The notes beneath the pieces are model-generated. The model searched no databases and was not told the DNA's origin. It worked only from the letters and a program-made list of their open reading frames with translations. From positions 15,719,563 to 15,783,562 of the forward strand of contig NC_071348.1 in assembly GCF_027744825.2 (NCBI RefSeq): a DNA stretch of 64,000 nucleotides, given 5' to 3'. Shown one piece after another: positions 18,019-27,500 of the stretch (the stretch's first letter is position 1; each line of letters starts with the position of its first letter). Source of the DNA: Synchiropus splendidus. Taxonomy: Eukaryota; Chordata; Actinopteri; Syngnathiformes; Callionymidae. Position numbers and translations under genes: made by a program.

Positions 18019-20036
18019 CTACCATGAGTGAACAAAGTAGGGACAAGATTAATGGATCGGGAAGAGAGTACATTGCAGATCAGCATCCGGATAGTAATTT
18101 CTGGAGATTTTGGCTGAAATACCCTGTGGTACAGAGAAGAGTCATGTGGTACAAATTAAGGGCATTGCAAGAAGATGGTATATTATGCCATAATAAACAG
18201 TTTAATGGTAAAGGAATGGAAGAAGGAAATGATTGTCACAAAGAACCATGCGAGTGCCGAAGGGACCAAATAGGCCTAGCGATCCCTATGATGACGCAGC
18301 AACCTTGCAGAAACTGGGTCAGAAATAATCAGTCAGTTTGGTGGGCTGAAGCTAAGAAATGTTTATCTCAAAAGCTTGGTATAAACATAACTCATGTTAA
18401 ATACGCGTATCAGCTCATTAATGAGAAGCCCAAAAATACAGAAAATAGGATATTTTATCCTATGAGAGGAAAAGACTGGGCAGAGGCAATGGAGTATTGT
18501 ACATCGGATCTACCAGTTAATTTATCCTGCCCAAGTGGCCAACCAACAGGTCAACAACCGAATAGTCATAAACACATTATTCTTCCCACATGTCTAAACG
18601 ATAAGGCTAAAAATGATCCGACGGTCTTCTTTAAGATATGGGAATGGTCACAGTTAGCCGGTCTCATTTTGGGACAAGGGTTAGGATGGAATTCGTTTGA
18701 CATAGAAAGTTTAGAAATGCTGATATGGCCACACCTAGTATGGTACGATGAACTACAAACCCCTAGCGATGGAGGAAAAAATACCACTGTGATACATTGG
18801 TTCCTTGTAAGCCCAGGATTGCCAGATTCTGTAAATCCACTCAACACTTTAAGGGGAAAAGTTAGAGACTATGAAGTAAAAGTGCAAACTGAGCAAGGAG
18901 TATGGGGATATGATTCAGTATACCAGGAGAATATTACTGAATGGAATAAGCCATCTACGGAGGGACTCCAAAATGATGACCAAAAAACGTGGTACGCCGC
19001 CCTTAAAGAAGCAACGTTATTGTTTAACCCAAGCCAATTATGGGGCGACATTACTCAAATAAAAGGAGGTAAAAGAACCCCGGGAATGGCCCTTCAGGAT
19101 CAATTAGCAAATTATCAAAATTTCTTAAAAAGGAAAGAAGTTTCCTGGAATGATTCCAATGGGGAAGTATCTATACGAGCCTGGCCTCATCTCGCAATGG
19201 AACCACTTCTCGTAGAGGCCTCGTCAAAAGATAGTGTACAGAAAAAGGGAAAAGTTGAAGATATATCTACAAGGTACACAGCTACGTTTCTGTTGCCCGA
19301 TCATCTGAAGACAATCAAACAATATTTTAAACAACACCCGGAATGGCGCCACGTAAGAACAATTCAGTCATCGTTCCCGTTTGTCCATACTACTCTAATG
19401 ACTACGGAAAGATTTCTGATAGCAGGACTAGACCTCTTTCAGGTCAATAATACAAGACAAACACAGAGTCAGGTGTTTGATAAAACTGAATTTAAGAAGA
19501 CTTGGTTCCCCATTATAAGTAGCGTTCAATATCCACAGCTCAGATGGCAACCCCAAGACCCCGAGCATTTTAGTTTAAACGTTACAGGATATCAAGGGTG
19601 TTTTCGAGCACCTAACCTGAAACCTAAGGCAGTTTATAGTCACGACTCTAATCCATGTGACCCGCATCAGTGGGGATATATCCCGTATAATAGCTCTGGA
19701 TGTTTTAATGGGTCCCAAGTAGCCAAGCAACTAAAAAGAGAGCACAAGTCTTATTTTACTACTAGGTGGGGGACACACGGTATATTGTCGAATAATAGAG
19801 AAAAAATGTGTGGACGGCTTGGGATACATGTAGCCATACCACACTGGCCGAAAGTGGCTGCTCCGATTGGGCTTTTAGAAAGTATAAATCCAGGGTTCCT
19901 CATGTATAATCGATACGAAACATACCGAGATGAACTATGTAACAAAGACAATGTGTATGCAAAGTCACAGACACATGTTTTTGAATTAGATGATATAATC
20001 CTATCAAAGATGACATACAGTAATTCATCCCCCTAG
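18015..20036 (+). pseudogene. env: Env large central part (frame 3)
   Basis: A 673-codon open stretch, with first ATG at 18024 but no signal peptide, so it is the continuation of the upstream env frames rather than a separate gene. The product is rich in Trp, has several paired cysteines (CHKEPCEC, SNPCDPHQWG) and multiple N-x-S/T sites, as expected for a glycoprotein ectodomain. It ends at TAG 20034-20036, after which the same frame is open again to 20528. This makes the env region about 4.5 kb, longer than the ~3 kb of exogenous foamy viruses. Which portion is surface and which transmembrane subunit is uncertain. Confidence 0.68.
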
Positions 20037-20528
20037 TACATTCCAAAAGGGGAGAGAATCTGCGTATATGAGGAATATAGTGCCCCTAAGATTAATATAA
20101 CCAAGGACCCATATGCCTGTGAAAAATTAAACGATTATTGGCATGTTGTACGTGACTTTCGGAAGAAAGTACCGACAGCAGGATGGCTGGGATTTTTTGG
20201 AATGATGTCGGAAGCTATGATGTATGGAATAGGACAGGGAGTTGTAGATACAGCGGCAGCTGTGTGGGAAATTATCCAATTTATATGGTGGTACCTAAAA
20301 TGGATACTACTTGTATTAGCGATCCTCGTAGCTCTCGCCGTAATCTCTAAAGTAATCGCCTTATGTCGGTGCCTTAATAGTATATGCTGCTATCCGTGCC
20401 GTGCAGTCCAAAGACGAAAAGGGAGACAAGAGAAAGAGTTCTTGAGGAAGGCTCTTCGAGATGTCAAAGAAGAAATAAAGAAAAAGAAGCAAGAAAAGTG
20501 GAAAAAAGTCAATGGACGAAGGGTCTAA
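20037..20528 (+). pseudogene. env: Env C-terminal anchor and cytoplasmic tail
   Basis: Open in frame 3 from the TAG at 20034 to the stop at 20526-20528; the first ATGs are at about 20202. It has an amphipathic hydrophobic stretch (GWLGFFG ... AAAVWEIIQFIWWYLKW), a membrane anchor (WILLVLAILVALAVISKVI, about 20301-20360), a Cys cluster just inside the membrane (CRCLNSICCYPC, a palmitoylation-type context) and a highly charged tail ending KKKKQEKWKKVNGRRV. Lysine-rich ends are common in foamy Env tails, where a dilysine motif retains the protein in the ER. The exact KKxx end is not present. Confidence 0.75.
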
Positions 20529-21064
20529 CTAGGTTTGAATTAGGCATCCCACTTATGTCTTAAGGATTGAGGTACTGGCCACGAAAGTACCTGAGGGGGA
20601 AGTAAATAAGGAAGATCTTAGGATAAAATCATAATTTTAAGTGTTAGGCACCATTTTAATAATATTAGTATTACTTATCTTCAAAGTTACCCATTTCTCC
20701 TAAAGAGAAGACTGGTGTCGAAGGACGAATCATACACTGTGTAAAAACATAGTTACTTAGAGTTCTCCTAAAACTCTCCTAGGGTGGAGAGAGGAAGAAA
20801 GAGAGAGAGAGATCAAAACTACCACTGTAATAACAGAAAAATACATCTTAATCAGTACCAAAGTATTAGTTTACGATATCACTTCAGGACTGATTAAAAT
20901 GAAAACTAAATGATACAACTTTGCAGAGCAATGTACTATGCTCCATGGCTCTTACCCACGATTACATTAAAATACCCATAAGTGTTTAAACACTGCACGG
21001 AACCAGACAATAGTTCGGACTCTCTTCTGGATGACATGGGCGTGTATTGGAGCAGATGCACTGA
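20529..21064 (+). other. Non-coding proviral spacer after env
   Basis: About 540 bp with stops in all frames. It holds a purine-rich GAGAGAGGAAGAAAGAGAGA tract near 20790-20812. No ORF is supported. A short frame-1 ATG ORF starts at 21031 and ends near 21120. The spacer may be regulatory sequence upstream of the 3' gene block. Confidence 0.5.
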
Positions 21065-21583
21065 CGTTGTCTGGGGTGCATCCTCGGATTAATAGTAGGG
21101 TGCATTCGTTTTTTCGTTAGAAAAGCATCCCCTTTACATGCCTCGTTCGGCCTCATTGGAGGCGCGGGTTTAAATCTAAGCCCTCAAAGACCATGGCTTT
21201 GGCCGACCGCGGTCACCATAGTATACGTACTGGACAGTCTGTACACCGAATTGACCCTTTTGTTTTGCATAGGTTCTCAGTGTACCTATTGCATTATAGC
21301 AGGAACGGCGATATACTTCATACTCATAGGCTCATTGATGGCATTAATTTGGTCAACCCTGGGGAGGTATAAAAAGGCAGCACTTAATCTTACTGCGCAA
21401 TGGATGATTCTGATGATATGGATTCTGTTCAAAAAGTTAGCTGGAGGAACTTCTTTGTATGTCTCTGTGTTTTATATAGGTTATCTGATGGGGACTTGTT
21501 ACCCCATAAAGATATGGAAAACTTCGAACAGCATAAGGCTGTTTGGAATGGCGTCTACTGTTCGTAGACCTTCTCAAAATTAA
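21065..21583 (+). CDS. Multi-pass membrane ORF, unknown
   Basis: Frame 2 is open from just after a TGA at 21062 to TAA 21581. The first in-frame ATG is only at 21338, so the upstream part would need a spliced-in start, a non-AUG start, or a lost ATG. The open stretch is strongly hydrophobic throughout, with four or five likely membrane spans (examples: CILGLIVGCI, AVTIVYVL, CIIAGTAIYFILIGSLMALIW, QWMILMIWILF, SLYVSVFYIGYLMG), separated by short basic loops. I do not recognise the family. The internal TATA candidate at 21368 lies inside it. After its stop the same frame reopens at 21584, leading into the next ORF. Either a small accessory membrane protein or chance hydrophobicity; I favour a real but damaged gene. 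Confidence 0.45.
   Translation, partial: RCLGCILGLIVGCIRFFVRKASPLHASFGLIGGAGLNLSPQRPWLWPTAVTIVYVLDSLYTELTLLFCIGSQCTYCIIAGTAIYFILIGSLMALIWSTLGRYKKAALNLTAQWMILMIWILFKKLAGGTSLYVSVFYIGYLMGTCYPIKIWKTSNSIRLFGMASTVRRPSQN
21368..21376 (+). promoter_or_regulatory. Candidate internal promoter TATA box
   Basis: TATAAAAAG in a GGGGAGG-TATAAAAAGGCAGC context, a close match to a strong TATA box with a GC-rich upstream flank. It lies about 225 bp before the 3' accessory ORFs. Foamy viruses have an internal promoter near the end of env that drives the transactivator gene, and this is the equivalent position. Function is inferred. Confidence 0.5.
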
Positions 21584-21587
21584 CATT

Positions 21588-21604
21588 TTGTAATGTTTCT
21601 ACAG
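21588..21604 (+). promoter_or_regulatory. Candidate splice acceptor before 3' accessory ORFs
   Basis: TTTGTAATGTTTCTACAG ends in AG at 21603-21604, with a possible branch-point TTAAC about 20 bp upstream. An exon starting at 21605 would open directly into the frame-2 accessory ORF. Confidence 0.4.
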
Positions 21605-21979
21605 GGCTCAATTGTGATTACGGACGGGAACGACAAAGCAGATCAATGGGATCCATGGCACACACAAAAAACGAGAGTCCTGTTAGCCCTAGATGTGATC
21701 ATGGAGCCCCTTGATCCCGGAACCAAAGTCTGCCCTGTAGACAAAGGAAGACATAGGATTTTTAGTTGGGGACCCTCCACCAAAATGGTTGAATATTGGA
21801 GGGGCGAGCCCTGCATGAGATTTACAGCAAAGGTGTCACGCGGTGTAATTACCCAAGATCATAAAAAGAAGGTCCAAAAATTATGGATACCACATGAAAT
21901 CAAAGCGAGGGATCAGGTTGTGTGTCATTCGAAAAGGAGACCCAGTTCATCCTCCAGGTATGGCCACGTTTTGTGGTAA
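21593..21979 (+). CDS. 3' accessory ORF A (128 aa)
   Basis: Frame-2 ORF from ATG 21593 to TAA 21977-21979; the frame is open from 21584. It is mixed alpha/beta-looking with several Trp (DQWDPWHTQKTRVLLALDV, FSWGPSTKMVEYWRG) and no membrane span. Family not recognised. It overlaps the next ORF, and its TAA shares a base with that ORF's first ATG (TAATG at 21977-21981). It may be the N-terminal part of the same protein separated by a frame change, or a separate protein linked by termination-reinitiation. Confidence 0.55.
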   Translation: MFLQGSIVITDGNDKADQWDPWHTQKTRVLLALDVIMEPLDPGTKVCPVDKGRHRIFSWGPSTKMVEYWRGEPCMRFTAKVSRGVITQDHKKKVQKLWIPHEIKARDQVVCHSKRRPSSSSRYGHVLW

Positions 21980-23583
21980 TGTGCCAGGAGAACGAGCCAT
22001 TGACCCATTGGCTCCCAGTTGTTTGTGCTGAACTCTGGGAGTTTACGTTCCCCGGGGATGGTAAGCTGCCCCCATTGACCACGCACGCCCTTAGGGCGTA
22101 CCATTGTAAAATAGGACCTGGGCAGAAATCCTGGATTGAGCGTGGAGGATTCCATCCTCCGTATATGATGGAGGGATTGGTGCTGAGAACCGAACAGGTG
22201 GGAGAAATATACAACGAAGACTTGGGAAATGTTAGCCCAGCCAGACCTTGGGGGCCAGGAAACATTCAGCCAGGCTACCAACCTCCCGAGAAACAGATTT
22301 ACCTCTATGACCCAAACTTACTGATGGTGACTCAATGGCAGAAAGACGTCGTGAGTGTGTATGAGGACTGGGAGGAGTGCGTCGTCAGGGAGCATGATGA
22401 ATTGTGGCATGGGGGGCTTGGTACACAACATTACCAAGGAGGATATTGTCCTAGTGGTTACTACGAGTGGATCAAAAAGTTGTTGAAAGACAGATCAGTG
22501 GTGCCCACGGCACTTGGTTGGCATATGCAAGGACCGGTCACTTGGGAAAAATTCGCCCGACTGGTGATGAGTGGAGCTAAGGAGGAGGCAATGGCGGTGT
22601 TGAAGGGAAATCGCGACTGGAGGCGCCCTGCCATGCTCCAACAGTACAAACGGCGACTCGGGAGGCCCGCCCCCCGGAGACCAAACCCGGCGAGACGTTG
22701 GGCAAGGAGAGCCGCGACATCCAGTAGCACAGGGGTGGCCTCTGGAGGGAGAAGCAATCTCCCGTCCAAAGACGAGACACCTGCTGGCTCGGAGTCGGTA
22801 GCTACTCCAGCCCCAAGGGCACCCAAGTGTCGGAGGGCCTCCGTGTCTGTACCGATGTACCCTGAGCCAGCGCGGTCTTCTCCCGAACCACTGCCGAATG
22901 CTCCACCACCTTCAGAAAATAGTGCAGTTGAGGACAGTCAGGAAGAACAGCCAGATCACCAAGGAGATGCCAGCGCAGCAAACTGTGCTTATTGTAAGGG
23001 AGAATTAGTGGCCCTTAAAGATCCACTCCTTTGTAAGCACGATGGCCATATCCTGGGAAGTTGCCACCTGTGTGGGTTAAACATGAAGGACACCAGATTC
23101 GTCTTCCCTAATGTAGGACAGTTCGTAGCAGGCCCCGTTAATGGCCCTCACACGGGGACAGATGGCCCTGTGGGGATGAACCCCAGCAGCATGCTAAACC
23201 CTGTACCCCCGGCATCACCAAGACGCCAGACACGTTCTCCTCTAACTGAAGACTCCTGTGATCTGTGCCTTACACCTCCGAAATCTGCAAGCCACTTGAC
23301 TCCTGCTCCACGAGATGAACATTCACCCAGTACTCCCCAAGATGAGGTTCCAGGTCCCGCAGCGTCTGAGGATTGGGGTGGAGAACCTGATGACTACACT
23401 GCCCCTTTGACGTCCAGCCCTACGTCGCCTGGTGTGCCAAGATCGGCGTCGGCGCTGATGTGGATCTGCTACTACGTGAACATGCTGAGAGAATTGGATG
23501 ATCTCGAGTCACTGCTGAGACAACGAAATGATGACGACGAAGGAATCGGACCACTGGACTTTGGCGAATTGGACAAATGGTGA
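21922..23583 (+). CDS. 3' accessory ORF B, transactivator-like
   Basis: Frame 1 is open from before 21922; the first ATG is 21979, in strong context (G at -3, G at +4), giving about 534 aa. Residue numbers here count from 21922. The N-terminal ~235 residues are globular and Trp/Tyr-rich. Then comes an Arg-rich patch (about 243-265, RRPNPARRWARRA), a long Pro/Ser linker, a Cys/His cluster (CAYC at 355-358, CKHDGH, CHLC at 381-384) with zinc-finger-like spacing, a second Pro/Ser linker, and a very acidic end (DDLESLL ... NDDDEGIGPLDFGELDKW). A basic DNA/nuclear patch plus an acidic C-terminal activation-type tail is the layout of foamy Tas/Bel1 transactivators, and the gene sits in the same place, ending 15 bp before the PPT. 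Sequence homology to Tas is not visible to me. Intact. Confidence 0.68.
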   Translation: MSFEKETQFILQVWPRFVVMCQENEPLTHWLPVVCAELWEFTFPGDGKLPPLTTHALRAYHCKIGPGQKSWIERGGFHPPYMMEGLVLRTEQVGEIYNEDLGNVSPARPWGPGNIQPGYQPPEKQIYLYDPNLLMVTQWQKDVVSVYEDWEECVVREHDELWHGGLGTQHYQGGYCPSGYYEWIKKLLKDRSVVPTALGWHMQGPVTWEKFARLVMSGAKEEAMAVLKGNRDWRRPAMLQQYKRRLGRPAPRRPNPARRWARRAATSSSTGVASGGRSNLPSKDETPAGSESVATPAPRAPKCRRASVSVPMYPEPARSSPEPLPNAPPPSENSAVEDSQEEQPDHQGDASAANCAYCKGELVALKDPLLCKHDGHILGSCHLCGLNMKDTRFVFPNVGQFVAGPVNGPHTGTDGPVGMNPSSMLNPVPPASPRRQTRSPLTEDSCDLCLTPPKSASHLTPAPRDEHSPSTPQDEVPGPAASEDWGGEPDDYTAPLTSSPTSPGVPRSASALMWICYYVNMLRELDDLESLLRQRNDDDEGIGPLDFGELDKW

Positions 23584-23597
23584 AGGAAGATATTTTC

Positions 23598-23606
23598 GGA
23601 GGGGGA
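23598..23606 (+). other. Polypurine tract
   Basis: GGAGGGGGA immediately before the TG of the 3' LTR, where plus-strand DNA synthesis starts. There is no spacer between the purine run and the LTR TG. Confidence 0.85.
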
Positions 23607-24140
23607 TGTTGTATATACTGGAAATTCGAAAATATTATAATCAAAACCTGCTAAATAATAATTGATATTATTTCTGTTTTTATCATTGATAAACCTGCTA
23701 AATAATATTTGATATTATTTCTGATTTTTATCATTGATTGTTTGATGTTTGAACTTTAGTGAACCTGTATGCTTTTGATCGTGAACGTTTGAACTCACGA
23801 ACAGCTGTGTGCTTTGAACTAAGAATGACTTTGTAAGCGCGCTCGTTTGAAGTCATGTGCAGGTGGCCATCTTGAACTTAGTTTGAACTTGTAAGCGCAC
23901 GTGCTGACAAAGATGGAGTAGATGTACTGACCTAATATGGTAAACCGGGCATCATTGACGCAAATAATGATGCAAGTGCTGATGTAATTGACACTAATAT
24001 GATCTATCACCAAACATGCATCCTTTTGAGGGAAGGACTTCAAAGGCCATCTGGAGAAAAACAAGATAAGATAAAGATATGATTAATTGCCTTGGCATGA
24101 GAAACGGACGTCGGTATGTCTTCAAGGCCATGTGTGTGGC

Positions 24141-24148
24141 TATATAAG
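24141..24148 (+). promoter_or_regulatory. TATA box of 3' LTR
   Basis: TATATAAG, the conserved counterpart of 6459-6466. Confidence 0.7.
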
Positions 24149-24570
24149 CGCTCGGAGATGTGACCCTGTGCTCTTGCTCTTTTTGGATCATCGCCAGAGT
24201 CTGTCCGCCGTAAGGTCTTGTATCTTATCTTGGGACGGTGCTCTTGCTATTTGCTCTCAGACTATCTGATTTTAACTCATCTTTTATTTCTCTCTTACTA
24301 TTTTTGAATTAATCCTTTTTATTGCATGTATTTTGATTATATGGTTTTGAAGTTTTTTTTTTGATTATACGGTCTTTGAAGTATTTTTGATTATATGGTT
24401 TTTGAAGTATATGTACTAGTACCAGCGTCTGGCGGTACTTTTGATATTGTTGGGTATCAGCGTCTGGCAATACCCTTGAGTTTATGGATTTTATTATTCT
24501 TGGTTGACTTTGCTGTTTTTACTATTCTTTTATTAATATTTTGAAGAATCATTTTTGTGACAAAAAACAT

Positions 24571-24576
24571 AATAAA
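24571..24576 (+). terminator. Poly(A) signal of 3' LTR
   Basis: AATAAA at the position matching 6826-6831; the likely 3' processing signal for all proviral transcripts. Confidence 0.7.
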
Positions 24577-27500
24577 ATTGAGTAGGAATTAAATACTGAA
24601 AAGGCACAACGGCGTTGATCCCTGACTGCTAAAGAATCAACTGGCTCCTACCTACTACCATCAATGGGGTCATAGGTGAGTTATTGTTTGATTTCCTCCT
24701 GTTGCACATGTAATGAGTGTCTCACATGGTAGCATTATTCCATCCTGGATTATTGTGTCGATGATAAGGTGGTAGTTTTAGGCAGTTATGGGGAAATATG
24801 TTATTTAGAAGGAATGGATTGAGGATCCGATCATGAGTCCCTAAACGAAGTTAAGTAAAGAGACTACGGTAAGAGGTGTAGCATTGTAAGGTCAAGAACC
24901 TGTTTCTTAACAGGTCGGGCTAATTAAATAACCCGCTCAGTGAAGCGCAGACACTACTCACTAATATAATAAGGTATAGTTGATACGCTTATTATAGTCT
25001 TAGAACCGTGTCCGCAACAAGAGGCTGACTGAGTTGACCAACCGAGGGGCCCTTTACCAGAGAGGCAAAGGGAGGTAGTGTGCTCGGAACTAGGGACGGC
25101 TTATGTTATAGCCAATCACCTTGTACATGAAACCTTGAAAACCTAAACCCGACGACAGAAGGTTAAAATTTAATTTTCAGAAGCTTCTCTGCAAAGTTAT
25201 GGCACAATGCAGAAAACGCATTTTGAGCCTGAGATAAGTTCGATTCCGGAATGCCAAACATAAAAGTGTTGATAACGTTGGAAAAACACTTCAGACAGCT
25301 TAGATTTGATGTGCAACGACTAGAAAGACCCTTTCTCCTATAGTGGGAGGTGAAAATTTCATGTTCTGAAGCTTCCCTGCAAAGTTATGGCACAATGCAG
25401 AAAACACGTTTTCAGCCTGAGATAAGGTCGATTCCGGAACGCCAAACATAAAAATGTTGATAACTTTGGAAAAACACTTCAGACAGCTTAGACTTGATGT
25501 GCAACTACTAGAAAAAACCCTTTCTGCAGTAGTGGGATGTGAAAAATGCATGTTCCGAAGCTGCCCTGCAAAGTTATGGCACAATGCAGAAAACGCGTTT
25601 TCAGCCTGAGATAAGGTGGGTTCCGGAAAGCCAAACATAGAAATGTTGATAACTTTGGAAAAACACATCAGACAGCTTAGATTTAATGTGCAACTACTAG
25701 AAAGACCCTTTCCGCCATAGTGGGATGCGAAAATTTCATGTTCTGAAGCTATATGCAAAGTTATGGCAAAATGCGTAAAACACGTTTTCAGCCTGAAATA
25801 AGGTCGATTCCGGAACGGCAAACTTAAAAATGTTGATAACTTAGGGAAAACACTTCAGACAGCTTAGATTTGATGTGCAACTAGTAGAAAGTCCCTTTCT
25901 GCTATAGTGGGAGGTGAACATTCCATGTTCTGAAGCTTCCCTGCAAAGTTATGCCACAATGCGTAAAACACGTTTTCAGCCTGAGATCAGGTCGATTCCG
26001 GAACGCCAAACATAAAAAAGTTGATAACTTTGGAAAAACACTTCAGACAGCTTAGATTTGATGTGCAACTACGAGAAAGACCCTTTCTGCTACTGTGGGA
26101 GGTGAAAATTTCATGTTCTGAAGTTTCCCTGCAAAGTTATGGCACAATGCAGAAAACACGTTTTCAGTCTGAGATAAGGTTGATTCCGGAACGCCAAACA
26201 TAAGAATGTTGATAACTTTGGAAAAACACTTCAGACAACTTAGATTTGATGTGCAACTACTAGAAAGACCCTTTCTGCTATAGTGGGAGGTGAAAATTTC
26301 ATATTCTGCAGCTTTCCTGCAAAGTGATGACACAATGCAGAAAACGCGTTTTCAGTCTGAGATAAGGTTGATTCCGGAACGCCAAACATTAGAATGTTGA
26401 TAACTTTGGAAAAACACTTCAGACAGCTTAGATTTGATGTGCAACTACTAGAAAGACCCTTTCTGCTATAGTTGGAGGTGAAAATTTCATGTTCTGAAGT
26501 CTCCCTGCAAAGTTATGGCACAATGCAGAAAAAGCGTTTTCAGCCTGAGATAAGGTGGGTTCCAGAACGCCAAACATAAAAATGTTGATAACGTTGGAAA
26601 AACACTTCAGACAGCTTAGATTTGATGTGCAACTACTAGAAAGTCACTTTCTGCTATAGTGGGAGGTGAAAATTTCATATTCTGCAGCTGTCCTGCAAAG
26701 TTATGGCACAATGCAGAAAACGCGTTTTCAGCCTGAGATAAGGTGGGTTCCAAAACGCCAAACATAAAAATTTTGAGAACTTTCGAAAAACACTTCAGAC
26801 AGCTTAAATTTGTTGTGCAACTACTAGAAAGACCCTTTCTGCTATAGTGGGAGGTGAAAATTTCATATTCTGAAGCTTTCCTCCAAAGGTATGGCACAAT
26901 GCAGAAAACGCGCTTACAGAGTGAGATAAGGTGGGTTTCGGAACGCCAAACATAAAAATGTTGATAACTTTGGAAAAACACTTCAGACAGCTTATATTTG
27001 ACGTGCAACTACTAGAAAGACCCTTTCTGCTATAGTGGGAGGTGAAAATTTCATGTTCTGAAGCTTCTCTGCAAAGTTATGGCACAATGCAGAAAAGGCG
27101 TTTTCAGCCTGAGATAAGGTGGGTTTCGGAACGCCAAGCATCAAAATGTTGATAACTTTGGAAAAACACTTCACACAGGTTACATTTGATGTGCAACTAC
27201 TAGAAAGACCATTTCTGCTATAGTGGGATATGAAAATTTCATGTTCTGAAGCTTCCCTGCAAAGTTATGGCAGAATGCGTAAATCGTGTTTTAAGCCTGA
27301 GATAAGGTCGATTCCGGAACGCCAAACATAAAAGTGTTGATAACTTTGGAAAAACACTTCAGACAGCTTCGATTTGATGTGCACCTACAAGAAAGGCCCT
27401 TTCTGCTATAGCGGGAGGAGAAATTTTCATGTTCTGAAGCTTCCCTGCAAAGTTATGGCACAATGAGTAAAACGCGTTTTCAGCCTGAGATAAGGTCGAT

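Larger units (their letters stand above)
5925..25157 (+). mobile_element. Foamy-like endogenous retrovirus, 19.2-kb provirus
   Basis: A complete LTR-to-LTR provirus with PBS, PPT and, in order, macro-domain ORF, gag, pol, accessory ORF, env, membrane ORF and 3' accessory ORFs. Features pointing to a spuma-like lineage are the lysine-tRNA PBS, a basic Gag end lacking CCHC knuckles, pol in the +1 frame with its own ATG overlapping the end of gag, an Env with a Trp-rich N-terminal leader and leader membrane span, and a 3' transactivator-like ORF with an upstream internal TATA box. Foamy-like ERVs are known from teleosts and coelacanth. Other deep-branching vertebrate ERV groups (e.g. loki-type) are an alternative that an RT tree would settle. 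It is defective: stops or frame changes lie in gag, integrase C-terminus, env and the 3' unit. The two flanks do not show a target-site duplication. Confidence 0.88.
23607..25157 (+). repeat. 3' LTR (1551 bp)
   Basis: Matches the 5' LTR from TGTTGTATATACTGG to CCGACGACA. By eye about thirty substitutions separate the two, plus ~64 bp extra here, explained by a third copy of the TTGATTATATGGTTTTTGAAG block (24333, 24361, 24386) and a second CAGCGTCTGGC block (24423 and 24457). TATA at 24141-24148, AATAAA at 24571-24576 and donor after 24675 are retained. The sequence changes to 188-bp satellite exactly after CA. Confidence 0.95.

Noticed and set aside
22461..22826. Minus-strand ORFs opposite the accessory ORF
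   Set aside because: Shadow frames of a GC-rich Pro/Arg coding region.
21922..23583. Cyclin-like orfA as in walleye epsilonretroviruses
   Set aside because: No cyclin-box features seen; the ORF has an acidic tail and Cys/His cluster instead.
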